A stretch of DNA of 64,000 nt from Annulohypoxylon bovei var. microspora (lineage: Eukaryota > Ascomycota > Sordariomycetes > Xylariales > Hypoxylaceae), in NCBI GenBank assembly GCA_022836615.1, contig MU405353.1, positions 1-64,000 of the forward strand, given 5' to 3'. Of the stretch, positions 35,084 through 47,648 are shown in pieces. Each line of letters begins with the position of its first letter. Position 1 is the first letter of the stretch. The notes beneath the pieces are model-generated. The model was not told the DNA's origin. It saw nothing but the letters and a program-made list of their open reading frames with translations, and did not search any database. The position numbers and the translations under genes were made by a program.

Positions 35084-36339
35084 TCAGCGCAGCTCACCAA
35101 GTAGCATTCTTCGATCAGAAGAAGCAGACAAGACTAATCAAATATTAGCAGAGCACATAAAGGAGCTTAGATCAGAAGCAACTTACTAACAGGCTCCTCG
35201 CTAGGAGTGAATTCGGCACAATTGACTGTTCCCTTGTGACCCGGTAGCTTGTAAAGAAGCTTGCCGGTATCGTTAGACCATATGATCACGGTTCCGTCGC
35301 CGGCGCCTACAGCAATCTTCTTGCCAGCCCTATCCCAACTGGCTCGTACCAGGTTCTTTTCAATACCCATCTGCGCTCCGTCGAACGTGCGGATGTGTCG
35401 CTCGGTGGGCGCGAATGGTCTAATGTCCCAGGTCTTCACCGTCGAGTCGTGAGAATACGACAACAACGATTGCGAGTCGGGCGAGACGCGCAAGCTAGTG
35501 ATCGTATCATTATGACCTAGCATAGAATAAACGACCGCCTTCTTTCGCATATCCCAGACCTTGATGTCGTTGTCGATCCCACCCGAGTATATCTCGTTTC
35601 CTGCCTCTGCGACCGCCACGGCAGTAATTGGGAACTCGGTTTCAATAAAATCGGCGGCGTTCTTCGATCGAGGATCCCAGATGCCTATGGTGCCATCATC
35701 GCTTCCACTGATCAGGAATTCTTCGCCTCGTTTGCTTATATCGACAGTGTTAATAATTTCCTCGTGACCGATATATCGTCGTATCCTAGTTCCAGAAGTT
35801 AAATCCCAGCTCGCAAGATGCATGTCGGCCGAGGCGGAGTATAATATTTCGGAGTCGCGAGACCATTGTAGATCTAAAATCGCGCCTCGATGGCCTGTTA
35901 GCGCGCCATAGTTTTCGCATGCGCCTTCAGACTTCCACAGTACTGTTCTCGGTTAGTTGAGTCTAGGAGCAAAGGATAGGACGAAACCTACATATGCTTC
36001 GATCCATGGAACCTGAAGCAATCAATGCCCCCGTAGGATTAAACTTGGCGGAAAAAATCTCTCCAGAGTGACCCGTAAGTTCCATCAACGGCGCTTCTAG
36101 GTTACTCGTTCGGACAGTCTAGAAAATATTGTCAGTCCTAACCTTGGAAGTCTACAGTATACAACATCAATATCCAATTCAAACAGAACAGAAGTGCAAC
36201 ATACCGATTGCACCAACGCGCTGGATCCAGAACCTCCATCTCGACGAGACAGCGCGGTGCTGGTCCCGGGCTTCTGTCTCTTTACAACTAACTGGCCCGC
36301 GCCTGGGTCATCGGGCGCAGGTCTTTTTTCGGCAGACAT
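35084..36339 (-). CDS. SNRNP40: U5 snRNP 40-kDa WD40 protein
   Basis: Spliceosomal WD-repeat protein (human SNRNP40/Prp8BP, fission yeast Spf38), which binds Prp8 in the U5 snRNP. Exons 36339-36205, 36118-35992, 35942-35187 and 35133-35084 give 355 aa, close to the human length. After a basic disordered N-tail (VVKRQKPG) come seven WD repeats, with GH...WD pairs at MELTGHSGEIFSAKFNPTG, LTGHRGAILDLQW, YIGHEEIINTVDIS, MLGHNDTITSLRVSP and LPGHKGTVNCAEFTP. The last repeat closes with SDRRMLLGELR in a 50-nt terminal exon, as in orthologs. It is head-to-head with BET3. Confidence 0.95.
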
Positions 36340-36621
36340 GGTTGATTTTCTTGCTTTGCTTATTGCGGAGGATAATTGGAGCTATGTTCTATGATAAAAG
36401 CTGCGAATATGGAGTTTCTGTAGGAGTTTGTTGTATGTACTATATCAAAATTGATGTATATGGACTTCAATAATATTGATTTGAAGCTCTAACGTTTTTT
36501 AGCTAAAGCAGGTAAAGCTAGAGAGATGTATCTTTCAACGGAAAAGTATTTTTCCGGGTCGTTTAGGTAAGAGATATCGGTATCTTTGGCACGCTACCAC
36601 CGACAATTACCCCACCATGCG

Positions 36622-36664
<43 letters not shown>

Positions 36665-36860
36665 TCACCTGTTACACTCCGTTCGTTCACCGTTTTACAA
36701 TACCTAATACTTAATGCCACCAGATCCACATTCATATGAAAGACAATAAAAACACATACCCAACATATGATTCTCTTTCGACAAATTTCGTCAAGCTCGC
36801 ATAAGAAAGAAAAAAAGATCAATGAACTGAATGAACTTAGTCTGAGCTCGTTAGTCGAGC
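36340..36860. promoter_or_regulatory. bidirectional promoter, U5-40K / BET3
   Basis: 521 bp between two divergent start codons of housekeeping genes, so it must hold both promoters and 5' leaders. It contains the (ATCA)n microsatellite at 36622-36664. Confidence 0.7.
36622..36664 (+). repeat. (ATCA)n microsatellite
   Basis: Perfect tetranucleotide array of ten to eleven ATCA units within the shared promoter of the divergent gene pair. Confidence 0.97.
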
Positions 36861-37618
36861 ATGTCAGCAAATAAAGCTGCCCGGGTGGGCGAAGAGTAAG
36901 TGGGCATCTATTCAGCCTCGTCAGGTTCCCTGCTAATATGCCATAGGATTTGGAAGTAAGTTGATGAGTCGTTCACGGTATCAGGCTTCTCTAACAACTC
37001 ATTATTAGGGGTCGTATCGATAAGGTCAACGCTGAACTTGTGACCCTGACTTATGGCACAATAGTCGCTCAGCTTTGTAAGGACTTCGAAGGTGATTATG
37101 TCGAAGTCAACAAGCAGCTCGACAGAATGGGTTATAATATTGGCCTACGATTAATCGAGGATTACCTGGCCAAGTCTAATACTATGAGACGGTGCTCGAA
37201 TTTTCGAGAGACGGCCGACATGATTGCGAAGGTAGCTCTCAAACCAAAGAACCTCCCCCTATTTCACTTACCTACTCAAACTGACAACTGCATCCATTTG
37301 GAATAGGTCGGTTTTAAGATATTTCTCAACATCACGCCAACTGTGACGAATTGGACAAGTGACAGCAAACAGTTCTCGCTAGTCTTTGAGGAGAATCCCT
37401 TAGCCGACTTCGTCGAGCTTCCCGATGATGGTAGGGCTCAGGACGAGTTATGGTATTCGAACATATTCTGTGGTATTCTGAGAGGAGCGCTCGAGATGGT
37501 ACAGATGCAAGTGGAGGCACATTTCATCAGTGATGTATTGCGAGGGAACGACACAACCGAGATGAGAATATCTCTTATCAGATACATCGATGATGAGCTA
37601 CCGCCCGAGGACGACTAG
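36861..37618 (+). CDS. BET3: TRAPP complex core subunit Bet3
   Basis: Bet3/TRAPPC3, the core subunit of the TRAPP tethering complexes (Rab1/Ypt1 exchange factor) at ER-Golgi and Golgi membranes. Exons 36861-36895, 36947-36955, 37009-37231 and 37307-37618 give 192 aa. The second exon is only 9 nt and supplies the conserved IWK of VGEEIWK; without it the frame hits a stop. The rest is highly conserved: VNAELVTLTYGTIVAQLC, QLDRMGYNIGLRLIEDYLAK, then Cys77 in RRCSNFRETADMI, equivalent to the Cys that is acylated in animal Bet3. VGFKIFLNITPTVTNW, NPLADFVELPD and GALEMVQMQVEAHFISDVLRG follow. Confidence 0.97.
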
Positions 37619-40600
37619 GTAGTTTATGGCGAGGAAGTGTATGGCAAACTTATTGCATACCTACGTACCTACGCAAACAAATTCTGGCAAGACAATCTAG
37701 TTGTCTTTGTCCTATGTTTTCGACTAATATTGGTCGATAATAATACCATCTAGTTAGCTAGAGAGAGAAAAGTCTAGCGGCGTGACATGTCATGAGTCTT
37801 AGATTATCCTAGCAGTACGGCCTATCATGTTTTATACTATAGGTATATTATGCAGTTCGGTATGCAAGTTCATTACCCCCGTGGCTGGCTATTTCGTGTG
37901 TGCCTGGAAGAATTTTCCGCCGGAAAAAGTATTCCCGAAGCTACTTAACTCTCTTTCCCTTCCTTCCTCATACTTTATTGTGATGGATTACTTAGACTCA
38001 CATAATTCCTAAAGTAGCGTTCAACTTAGGATAAGTTAGGGGGGTCTATGCTTAAGTAAGTACTTATATCATAGACATATGACGAATGAAGAACCCTCCG
38101 AGACTCGATCGGAAACCATACCGAAAATATACTCACCCCGGGTTCGGGGACGGGAAGAATGGCAGAACGGCAAACGACTAAAAACAGCATAGGTTCCCAT
38201 TGTTTCGACCGAACAAGCGGGAATGCGGGATCCAAATTCCTCACTTATTTTTATGTCGGGCGGTCCACTTGATTCCCGAGACTGTCGAAAATCATGGGAG
38301 CTGGAGGGCCAAGAACCAAGGATCAGGGCCACGTTTCTACTGATTCAAGCCCCGCCGAGCCCGCCAAACAGAGATGAACCCCCTCGTGCCCCATCTGTCT
38401 TGCATGTTGATCTTCCGGCACTTTGCAGACGGGCTTACATCAACGTCGACTAGGCGATCCTTGTAACCCACAACCCACAGGGCATCCAACATAAACTTAC
38501 TATAATTATGACTTGGCATTATGATTATGATAGATCAGACAAAGCATCTTGTTTTGACTTGCCAGCATCGTCATCTTGAGGATTAGTATTTATCTTATAA
38601 CTTTACCTATATCCACATTTACAATTGCGTATTGTCCGTTGTGTGTATAAATTGGGCAGCCATCTAGTACACTAGAAGCATTATCGGAGGGTTTCTGTAC
38701 CTCTTCTTCTCTCTCATGCATTTAGCACTTGCACGGAGTGTAACTGTACCTGCGTCCTTAAGTACGCCGGTTTATTATTAGCGTTCCATATTGATGGGAA
38801 ACGTACTGTGCATGAATGTAGGCGTCAGAATATCTCGATATTAATATATATTTAACTTCAATTGTAGGTTGAATCCAGCATGCTATGATGCTAGATAAAT
38901 GTCACCAATCGTTAATAATATTCCGTCCCAAGCCGGCTAGAGGACTTTACAATTCTTTTCTATTTGAATTTGGAATTGATTAAACCTAAGAGACGCCACA
39001 AGACACTTGATCTAGGTAAGTGTTATATGCTTTCTTATTATCTTCAATAGTTGAGGTTAGGATGATACGTTATAAAGTCGTATATCCGTAGGCGAATTTC
39101 CTTCCATTCGCCTTAGACTGCCTAACTAAATAAAGGCTTCGGTTATGTTTGATTTGTGTCGTATATCTATATTCGTACTCGACTTGATACCGAAATGCTT
39201 ATGGATCATACTACACGTCGTTTGAATACAACCTTTCCACGAAGCCTCAGCTTTGCCTTGACAAGGCAAACGTGGCGAGGGCCTACCGAATGAGAAGAAA
39301 AAGAAAGGGAAAGAAAGTGAAGTATAGCCGACGGATGCTACGAGAAGGCCTCTCGCTAGTAAGTGATAACTATCCAGCCCCCAAACGTGACGAATCAATG
39401 TTAGCCACCCCCGAATCCATCTCGTTACCACATACTACTTGAACTATTGGTAGCTATACCGTATATAATATGCATATGTGTATGTTGGGAAAATTAGACA
39501 TATCTTAGTGAGTAGGTAAGGTTCGCGATCTCACTTCTCGTCTTACTATGTGACGAAGTTGTTTCGTTTTTCTATATGATAACCACACTAGAGTATCTAA
39601 CCAGAAGGCATTTAACTACTATTTTGTCTTTCGTTGGGATTGGACCGCCTCAACATGAAGTAGTCATCAAAGGAGGAAGAGGAGACAATCGTGATAATGC
39701 CATCCGTTATACATGCCTAGGCACAATTACCTACCTGATACCTTACTGTACTCCGTCTCAGTCATTAGTGATCCCGGGACCGACGGGGGAAGAATACTCC
39801 CGGGCTCACGTCGTCCTATATTTCCAACATTGCTTCATTTCGTTCATTACGCACTCATTGTATAGTAACAAGGCAACTGATGGGTGGCTGGATAGACCGG
39901 ATATGACCAAATCAAACATATTGGTATCTGGGGTTTGAAATATCAAATCATCATCTACATAGTACATATGTAGCAAGGTATATGATATTTTGATCTGTCA
40001 TCGGCGAGTGCGAAGTCGATCATAACCCTTGTCCTCGTGCTTATCTGTGAATATACATATGTACCTACCTAGTACCTACCTAGCACCTAGCTATGTACCT
40101 TATATAGGTATTCTACGTGTAAAAACCGTCTCTCTGCCTCAGCCCACCGGCATGATATTTTAACATATGTATGCTGCTACATACGTCACTAAGAAGGACT
40201 TCGACATTCGCTAAGTAGATTATCAGCACTAGAGTATACATCTTCATTATTCGTAAATTTGGAAGTCCTAAATCAGCATCTAGTCAAAATTAGAAATAGT
40301 TAATTGTCATTTAGTGGTAATAATATGTTAGGTATATCGGATTTAAGTGGAAAAGAGTGTATGTACATTCATACATGGAAGACGTGTACATCAGGGTCGG
40401 TGCTGTTAGAGTTTTGAAATTGACATGAGAGGTGCCAAGACAAAAATGTGGAGAGGCATTCTCAGATATACGCTGAGAGGTACTTAGAGGGTTTGCTGGT
40501 ACGTCATATAAAAGTCGTGTAGCCACGTTCTCAGATATGCGCCTAAATCGGACCTCTGACCCATAGGATTTTCCCACCGCGACTGCTCCAACCCATACTT

Positions 40601-42358
40601 CTTGATCCCCCCCAGTCTGTCCCCCGTTTTTGCAAGCTTCTTCAACTGTTCTTCCATACATACACGCACCTGGACACTTACCACACTTACAACCTACACC
40701 TTTAGGGCTACCTACACTTACATTAGGTACCCTCAATCCCCCAAAGACCCCCAAAATCCACAAGAGCCAGCACCCAAAGCACGGGGTCTTAACTGGAATT
40801 GAATCAATCCATCTCCACGCACCATCACTTTAACTCATCCTAACCCAGAAACCCATCCTAACCACATACCACATACTGGTACCTACACCATCAACCCGCC
40901 ACTATTCTTGCAAGTCTCGGTTCAGATCCGTAGAATTATATTCTTCACTTTCTTCTCACTTTCTCCATCTGCCACCATACCAGCGACATTCGGCAGCCAT
41001 CCCGTGTTCCTTTTCCCTCTTTTCCATTCCCCCATTTCTTGCGTGCCTATGCATATCTGGATACTGCCTGATCTTTTGAATGTCTGCAAGGTCGCATCCA
41101 CCGTGCGCGATTTCGATTTCGCCTAACAATTGGCTTCTGACTAGAGTCGTTGGAGAAGGAAGACGGGCGCTGCTTACACACGAGAAGCGCCGTGATCTCG
41201 CGTTGAGAAAATAAAACCAGCAAAACCAGCAGACCGTCGACGAGTCGAGATAATAGAAGAACGCGATATAGGTAGAATAATTGCACTGGAATAGTGCTGC
41301 GCGTCGGCGACCAAGGCTATTCTGCCCCCATCGCCAGACACAGTGCACTCTTATTAATTCCGCTCTGCATACAACTGGAGCCCTGCGCTGGAGGAGTACT
41401 TCCAAGTTGACGCTACCAATCTACCATCTACCTACCTAAAACTTGCGGTACCTTTACCTTACCTAACCCAACCTACCTATCTATTCATTAGAGGTATATT
41501 GAGCAATACCTGGACCAATTCTTACAAATCTTAATTCATACGGTCATCTCCCTCTACTTCTATTACTTTAACTTGCCTATGTTCGAAGCGAGATCGAAAT
41601 CTATTTCGATTTTCCGAAGAACGGGCAGAATAAGTCATTAGAAGAGGGGTTTATTGTTCGAGAAGCGAGAGGACCAAGGAAAAAAAAGCGAGGCCATCCA
41701 ACCTTGGAACTGTCATCCCACGGTCGCCTCGTCTTATTCGCTGTAACTAGCACCAGCCTCCATTAACTGCCACCATTATCAAGCACCTACCACCGCCACG
41801 ACCAGACCACGCCCATTCCACCCGACCCAAATCGACTGACTACCACCCTTCACTCATCTTCGCCATCGCCGCCGTAGTAAAATTCCGAGCACACACCACC
41901 TTCATTTTTTTTTTCTCATCTCGTCGATTTTTCCCGCTTGCTGACTTAACACGTCACTCGCGCAATTCTATATCAATATCTTATTTTTTCGACCTCGTTT
42001 GACACATTTTCTGGTCGTTGTATATCCAAGGAACTACTTTCCGCACTCGCGTACTTGGTCGCATCCTCTTTCACTCCTTTTGCATAGTCGGAGGATTCAC
42101 ACTCTTGCCTAATCAATATTCCTCCCTACCAAAATAGGCGGGTTCTACGAAAAAAGGATCGCTCTTCCCGATACACACCATCCGACTATATCGTGCCGGA
42201 TCATTCAATCGATTATTACACGCACGCGCATCTCGCTACTATCAGGTCCGAGGGTTCTTCTCGTCAGGCAGCTTTCTCCGTCGCTTACCCAGGAGAAGCG
42301 CCCGAGATAGTTGGCTGACTAGCACCGACGAACCTTCAAGCCCGTCGCGCCGATACGC
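37619..42358. other. long upstream intergenic region of the Som1-like gene
   Basis: 4.7 kb without any supported gene. Open frames at 38026-38519, 39126-39431, 39576-39938 and 40311-41405 show no domain, no splicing partners and no codon bias. The last ~900 bp (41450-42358) is pyrimidine-rich and leader-like. The size fits a morphogenesis regulator with an extended promoter or an upstream non-coding RNA. Confidence 0.5.
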
Positions 42359-42397
42359 ATGCGCTTTTATCCGAGAGAAATTTATCGCCGCGATTGA
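42359..42397 (+). promoter_or_regulatory. uORF of 12 codons upstream of the Som1-like start
   Basis: ATG at 42359 opens a 12-codon frame (MRFYPREIYRRD) that stops at 42397, 44 bases before the main ATG at 42442. It is in a different frame from the main start, with no ATG in between. It could reduce or condition translation of the regulator. Transcript data would be needed to place it in the mRNA. Confidence 0.55.
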
Positions 42398-42441
42398 ACA
42401 ACTCTGATTTCGACGGACATCGTCTGTCCTACTATCTCACA

Positions 42442-45074
42442 ATGAATCACGTAAATATGGCTAATATGCCTGTGGCCGGCGGCCCCGTCGGCGGACCAAC
42501 ACCCATGATGAACAACACCCTGGCCGCGCAACAAGTCCAAAGTCAAGGGAATAACCGGACAGTTCTAAATACATACATATACGACTACTTTCTCCGGGAA
42601 GGCATGTACGATTGCGCGCGCGCGATGCTCAAGAGCGAGCAGACTCTCAATGTCATTAAGGACAGCCCTGGCCGCCGCCGTGACGAGAACGGCAGCGGAC
42701 TAGGTAACGGTGTCGGCGACGATCCCATGGACACTGATAGTAAAGATGACATAGACGCGAAACGACCTCCTGATTTGCCTCCGCCCAACGTCCCGCAAGG
42801 TGCTGATAACTGTTTCCTCTACGAATGGTTCTGCTTATTTTGGGACATGCTGATGGCTCAGCGCAATAAGCCTGGTATAAGTCCACAAGTCAGTTCATAC
42901 GTTAGCCATACACAGGTAGGTGTCCCGTAAAATGATTCCGGTATGAGGGTAAAACTAACAACGCTAGCAACAAAACCGACACAGACAAAATGAACAGCAG
43001 GCGATACTACGGGGAATGCGACAAGACCTATATGGGCAAAACCGCATGATGGGGATGCCAAATGGGATAGTCAACGCGAAGCAACCAACTTTGGCGAGGA
43101 CCGCCATGGCTAATAATCAGAACAAGTACGCCCTCTTAGATGTTTTACCAAGTATATTGCTACTCTGTCGCTAACTGTATCGCGTAACAGCCCGCAAGCT
43201 CTACACATGATGCAACAACAACACCAACAGGCAAAACAGAACCAGATGCAGCGCGACGGGTCGAATATGGACGGCAACCAAAATCGTCCAGGCTCTCCTA
43301 GTTCGGCCGAGAACGCACCGTCACCGAGCAAGAGACCGCGTCTAGATGGAGCAGGACCATTCAATCCCCAGCAGGGAGGCATGATGCCTAATGGACAACG
43401 ACCACAGCAAGGAATGCCAGGGCAACAAGTAGGCAACGGACCCAGAAGTGCTGCCATTGCTCAGCATATGCTTTCAACAAATGGCATCGACCCAGCTAAT
43501 CTCTCCCCTCAGCAGTTCCAGAATTTCCAAACCCAACCTCCGCAAACCCAGGCCAAGTCGATCCAGACCTATGCGCAAAATCTACAACAACACCACGGCC
43601 AACAGATGCCCAATAAACAGATGCCTAATCCCGCTGGTCCTCAGGGACAAGGTTCGCCCATGTTGCAGCAAGGTCCTGACGGTACTGCACAGATCAACGC
43701 GTTCTATAATGCCGGCGAGATGGGTGGGCCCAACGCGATGAGGCCTGGTGGCCCTAACGGTGCTCAAGGAGCTGGCGGTAGCAATCACGCTTTGCAAGAC
43801 TACCAGATGCAGCTGATGCTATTGGAACAGCAGAATAAGAAGCGGCTTATGATGGCCAGACAGGAGCAAGATGGCATGAGTGGCATGCCTCGTGGAGACG
43901 GAAGCGGTCCCGGCGGGCCTGGTCCGAATGGTCAACCCTTCCAGGACACCTCGCCTCAGGGTGGGCGGACAGGAGCTTCCCCTAATCCTGCCGAGCAGCA
44001 GATGAAGGGCCGCACTCCCCAGATGAACCCTACCGGCATTCCGTCACCGATGGCGGAGGGCGCGCAATCTAGGGGTTCACCCAACCCGATGGGCTTCATG
44101 CCTAACGGTATGGATCCGAGCATGCAGCCTCATTTCTTCAAGGGAATCAATGGGATGGACTCGAATATGGTTGCCGCCGCACAGATGAATGGGGGCATGC
44201 GACCCCCGAGCTCTCACCCGAATCCACCTTTCAATGGCCAAATGAATCCTCAGCTAATGAGGCAACAACAACAACAAGGTGCCCAAGGCGGTCCACAAAT
44301 GCAATGGCAAGGGCCGAACGGGAACACGATGGGACCTCAAGGACCTCCGGGTCAGGTACAGGGAACACCGCAACAGAGAGCGATGCCGCCGCCGTCTGCC
44401 CCGGCAAACAATGCCGCCGCTGGTTGCCCTAACACTCAATCACCGCAGCAGAATACCGCAGCTCCACCAACTCCCCAGCAGTCCAATAAGACCGTTAATA
44501 AGAAGAAGGATACTAAGACTGCGAAGGCCAAGGTATGTATTCGTCATGAAGAGTACTAATATTAGCAAGCTAACATCTATATAGGCCACTGCCCAGAAGA
44601 AGGCAAACCAGACCACAGGTGCAACCCCGGCGTCGGAAGCCGCCCAAGAGCCGGAGCCTGCTACGCCTGTCACTCCCGTCAATACCGCCAATTTCAACAA
44701 GAATGGCCAGAATGTGGGTGTTGCGCAGCCCGCAGCTAACGCTGCCGCGTCTGCTCCTCCACCTGCTCCGGCACCGGTTGCGGCGCCACAATCTCACCCC
44801 GACGCATCACAAATGAACTCATTCGGCATGGACAACGGCAATGGAATGGTAAGTCGTCTTTTCGGGGTTTTTGCTTTTCGAAGGGGAATCTGTACTAATC
44901 TCCGAACAGGACTTCAGTTCTATGACCTTCGCGGATCCTATGCAGACAGGCGATGTGCTTCAGGACTTCGATTTTGATTCGTTCCTGCACGACAACGAGG
45001 CAGATCCCGGATCTTTCGACTTCAATACGGCGGCGTTCGGAATGGAAGGAGCCGGCGAAATCGGGGCGGAGTAG
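42442..45074 (+). CDS. SOM1: LisH-domain transcriptional regulator, Flo8/Som1/SomA type
   Basis: Nuclear co-regulator acting in cAMP/PKA-controlled morphogenesis, adhesion and virulence in relatives (Magnaporthe SOM1, Aspergillus SomA, yeast Flo8). Exons 42442-42915, 42968-43125, 43191-44532, 44585-44848 and 44910-45074 give 800 aa. The LisH dimerisation motif is at about residues 38-70 (RTVLNTYIYDYFLREGMYDC), followed by ENGSG and the conserved LYEWFCLFWDMLMAQ segment. The rest is a Gln/Asn/Pro/Gly/Met-rich disordered region with an NLS-like SPSKRPRLD and a Lys-rich KKKDTKTAKAK. An acidic/hydrophobic C-terminus (DVLQDFDFDSFLHDNEADPGSFDF) resembles an activation domain. The start is the first ATG in frame. 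Confidence 0.93.
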
Positions 45075-46308
45075 GGTTTCCCCCACGATTCGCTCCATCC
45101 AGAGTGATACCAATCTTTTTGCATCATCTCCGTATTCGGGTTACCTGGGGCATGTTATGGCGTTTACCGGCTGTTTTTTTTTAAGCTCGCATCTGGACTG
45201 GAAATTGGTCTCTGACGGTTGTCACGATTCAGCAGACCAGACACGAAACACGAATACTCTTAAAAGCCTGTTGAATTTATCCTCTTAGACTAACCTCATA
45301 CCTCGTCCTGTTCTTTAGCCGTTTCATATCACTCATATCACATATCCCTACCTCGACTTATCGGATGCCTCGTCTCTAGTACTCACCGGGGTTTTTTTGC
45401 TATCGGTGCAAAGGTTGATCCTGTTGTATTTTTCTATCTTTCTTTTTTTTTTGGATGGCACGCACTACTCTCAGTTACTGGGCTCGCTTGGTTTGTTGTG
45501 CTTAACATTGGTTGATATTGGTGAATCGACATGGTAATTCAATCCCCATACGTCTCGGATTGAATTAATCTGCAATGGAGATGCAAAGGTTTTTTATATT
45601 GGCTAGCGACTTGAGGTTGAGGCAAAATGCCTTTAATAGGGTACACATTTTGAGTCGTCTGACGAGGTCCATCATTCTCTTGGCAGCACTTTCGGCGTTA
45701 CCTCTTTGATGGTCCCCTCCCCCTTTTCTAAATTATTCAACGAAGGCCCACTCGAGTTCTCGGACGATGAGCAGGACGGGGCACATAGGTGATTGATCGA
45801 TCGACCTGCTTAGAGGCTTTTTCTCGTCATGGCAAAAACATTTGAGCTGCGTGGTGATTTCCGGAACCGAAAAATGGTGTGGCGTGTGGGTGGCGAAAGT
45901 CCGGGAATCTGTCTATTTTCTTTTTTCCCCCCATCAACAGAGAGTCGAGAGAGAGAGAGAGAGGAGGCAGGATTGGGTGTAGCGAGGTTATCGTGTCATC
46001 TCTTGTGTATTCAATAGAGCAGAAAGTGCTATTGTTCACGCGCGTATTTATCCATCTCCTTGAAGGCATTCGCTTTTTGCTCGCGAGTTTGTTTACACAG
46101 AATATGCAATGTCCTAACGTGGCATGTTTTTTTTTACGATGTTCAATAATGGTGGTATAATGCTAGGTGTCACGGAGATGAGATGAGAGTTGTAGTATAT
46201 ATCTTATTGTTGGGAGCCGGCTTCTATCTGCTAAAATAGGAGTAGGAGTAGGAGTAGGAGTACTTGTAGGTAAAGGATAGCCCTTAAATAAATACCTAGT
46301 TATGGACG
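45075..46308. other. convergent intergenic region
   Basis: 1.2 kb between the 3' ends of the Som1-like gene and the acidic-protein gene. It is rich in T-runs, with a purine GA microsatellite near 45945-45965 and (AGGAGT)n at about 46238-46262. It likely holds both 3' UTRs. No gene is seen. Confidence 0.6.
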
Positions 46309-46396
46309 CTACCCGTCTATTATAGACTCGCCTAGTGACTTGCCCAGCTGTGCCAGCGTCTTTTCGTATACTTTCCCTACGTTTAATTGGAATTCT

Positions 46397-46428
<32 letters not shown>

Positions 46429-47648
46429 GTCAACCTCACCACTCGGCTCATCTACTTCTTGTTCTGTGGCAGGAGCTATTTGTGCTGTTGACGAGGCAGC
46501 AGGTGCAGCATCCGTGGCAATGTCATTCATATTTGGCGACGTTTCATCCTCCGAATCATCGTCGTCGTCCAATATAAAATGGAATTTCTCGCCGGGACGC
46601 CTCTGTACGAATCCGTCAACTTCCGGGACCGGACTCCGCTCTCCTGGCGCCGCATCATCGAGTTTAGGATCCGCGTCCTCTTCGACCTTTATCCGCTTGT
46701 GATCGTCGACATCTAAATTTGTACCGTTGAATTTGCGTTTAGCTGCTGCGTGATCCGGCTCGTCACTGTCACTCGCGTCTGATTCGTCATCGAAGTCCAT
46801 AATAATATCCTCAGACTTTATCCTGTCGCTACTACCGGCGCAATTCCTATCCTGGACAGGCGTTTGTATGAAGCCCGTAGAAAGCGACACGCTGACATTC
46901 CGCCTCATCGGTGATCGCGCTACTGGGTCGTCGTCGTCATCTACATAGTTCTCTACGTCCGGCTCGTTGCTCATGATCATGGTGACTAGCATGCGGGTTT
47001 CGTCGGTTAGACTCTTGCAACGCACCATTTCCGTTCTCGTAAATCCCCTCCCGCTGCCCTGGAACCCCGGAAGCGGGAGTCCCGACTTGAAGTCGCGCCC
47101 GATCAGGAGGCTCGCGAAACAGTGGTCTAGCTTTTTGAGAAGCGCGAAGGTAGGGCGCGGCGACGGCGCGAACGATGGTAGGTAGGTGTTGAAGGCGAGC
47201 GCGACGTTCAGGAGGTACGGTATCTGGAGGCTAGCTGGGGATCTGATCAGTGTCGCCTTTCTTCTCCACACTTTATTCTTTAGGGGTATGATGGCATAGG
47301 ACATCACGTACGGGTCCCAGAGAACCAGAGCACGTCGACGACCTCCTCGAGGTCTTTGCACACTTCGTCCATGCTCTCGTATCCCGAAACCTCGTCGGCA
47401 GGGTCGGGGATGCCGTGCTTCTTCACATAGCGGCGCGAGATGTGCATCAGCCGGTCCGAGACGTAGTTCCGGGCATAGTCTTCCTTCTTCGAGCCTCGCG
47501 CGAGAGGCTTCGATCGCGGGTGTGGGAGACGCGCAGCCGCTCGGCTGGATGCGGTGCTAGGGGCGGGCGAGGGTAACGAGGTAACGCCGTTGGGGAGGAA
47601 CCCGCCGGCGTTGGCGCTACCGTAGGCGAATCGTGGTGTTTCAACCAT
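46309..47648 (-). CDS. conserved acidic fungal protein, function unknown
   Basis: Exons 47648-47312 and 47234-46309 give 420 aa. The N-terminal half is well ordered and resembles a Sordariomycete family whose members some databases label a meiotic recombination (DMC1) protein, but no RecA Walker motifs are visible, so that label is not supported here. Recognisable blocks are KKEDYARNYVSDRLMHISRR, PSLQIPYLLNVALAFNTYL and LKKLDHCFASLL. The C-terminal half is highly acidic and disordered, with DDDDD and a run of about 12 Glu, plus an NLS-like KRKFNG/DDHKRIKVEE segment. This suggests a nuclear protein. It is divergent to the Tom6-like gene, 448 bp apart. Confidence 0.85.

Noticed and set aside
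40311..41405. Possible genes upstream of the Som1-like regulator
   Set aside because: Frames on both strands overlap, are low complexity, and lack domains or splice continuity.
42394..42441. Earlier in-frame start for the Som1-like protein
   Set aside because: It begins at a TTG codon; the first in-frame ATG is 42442 and gives the family-like N-terminus.
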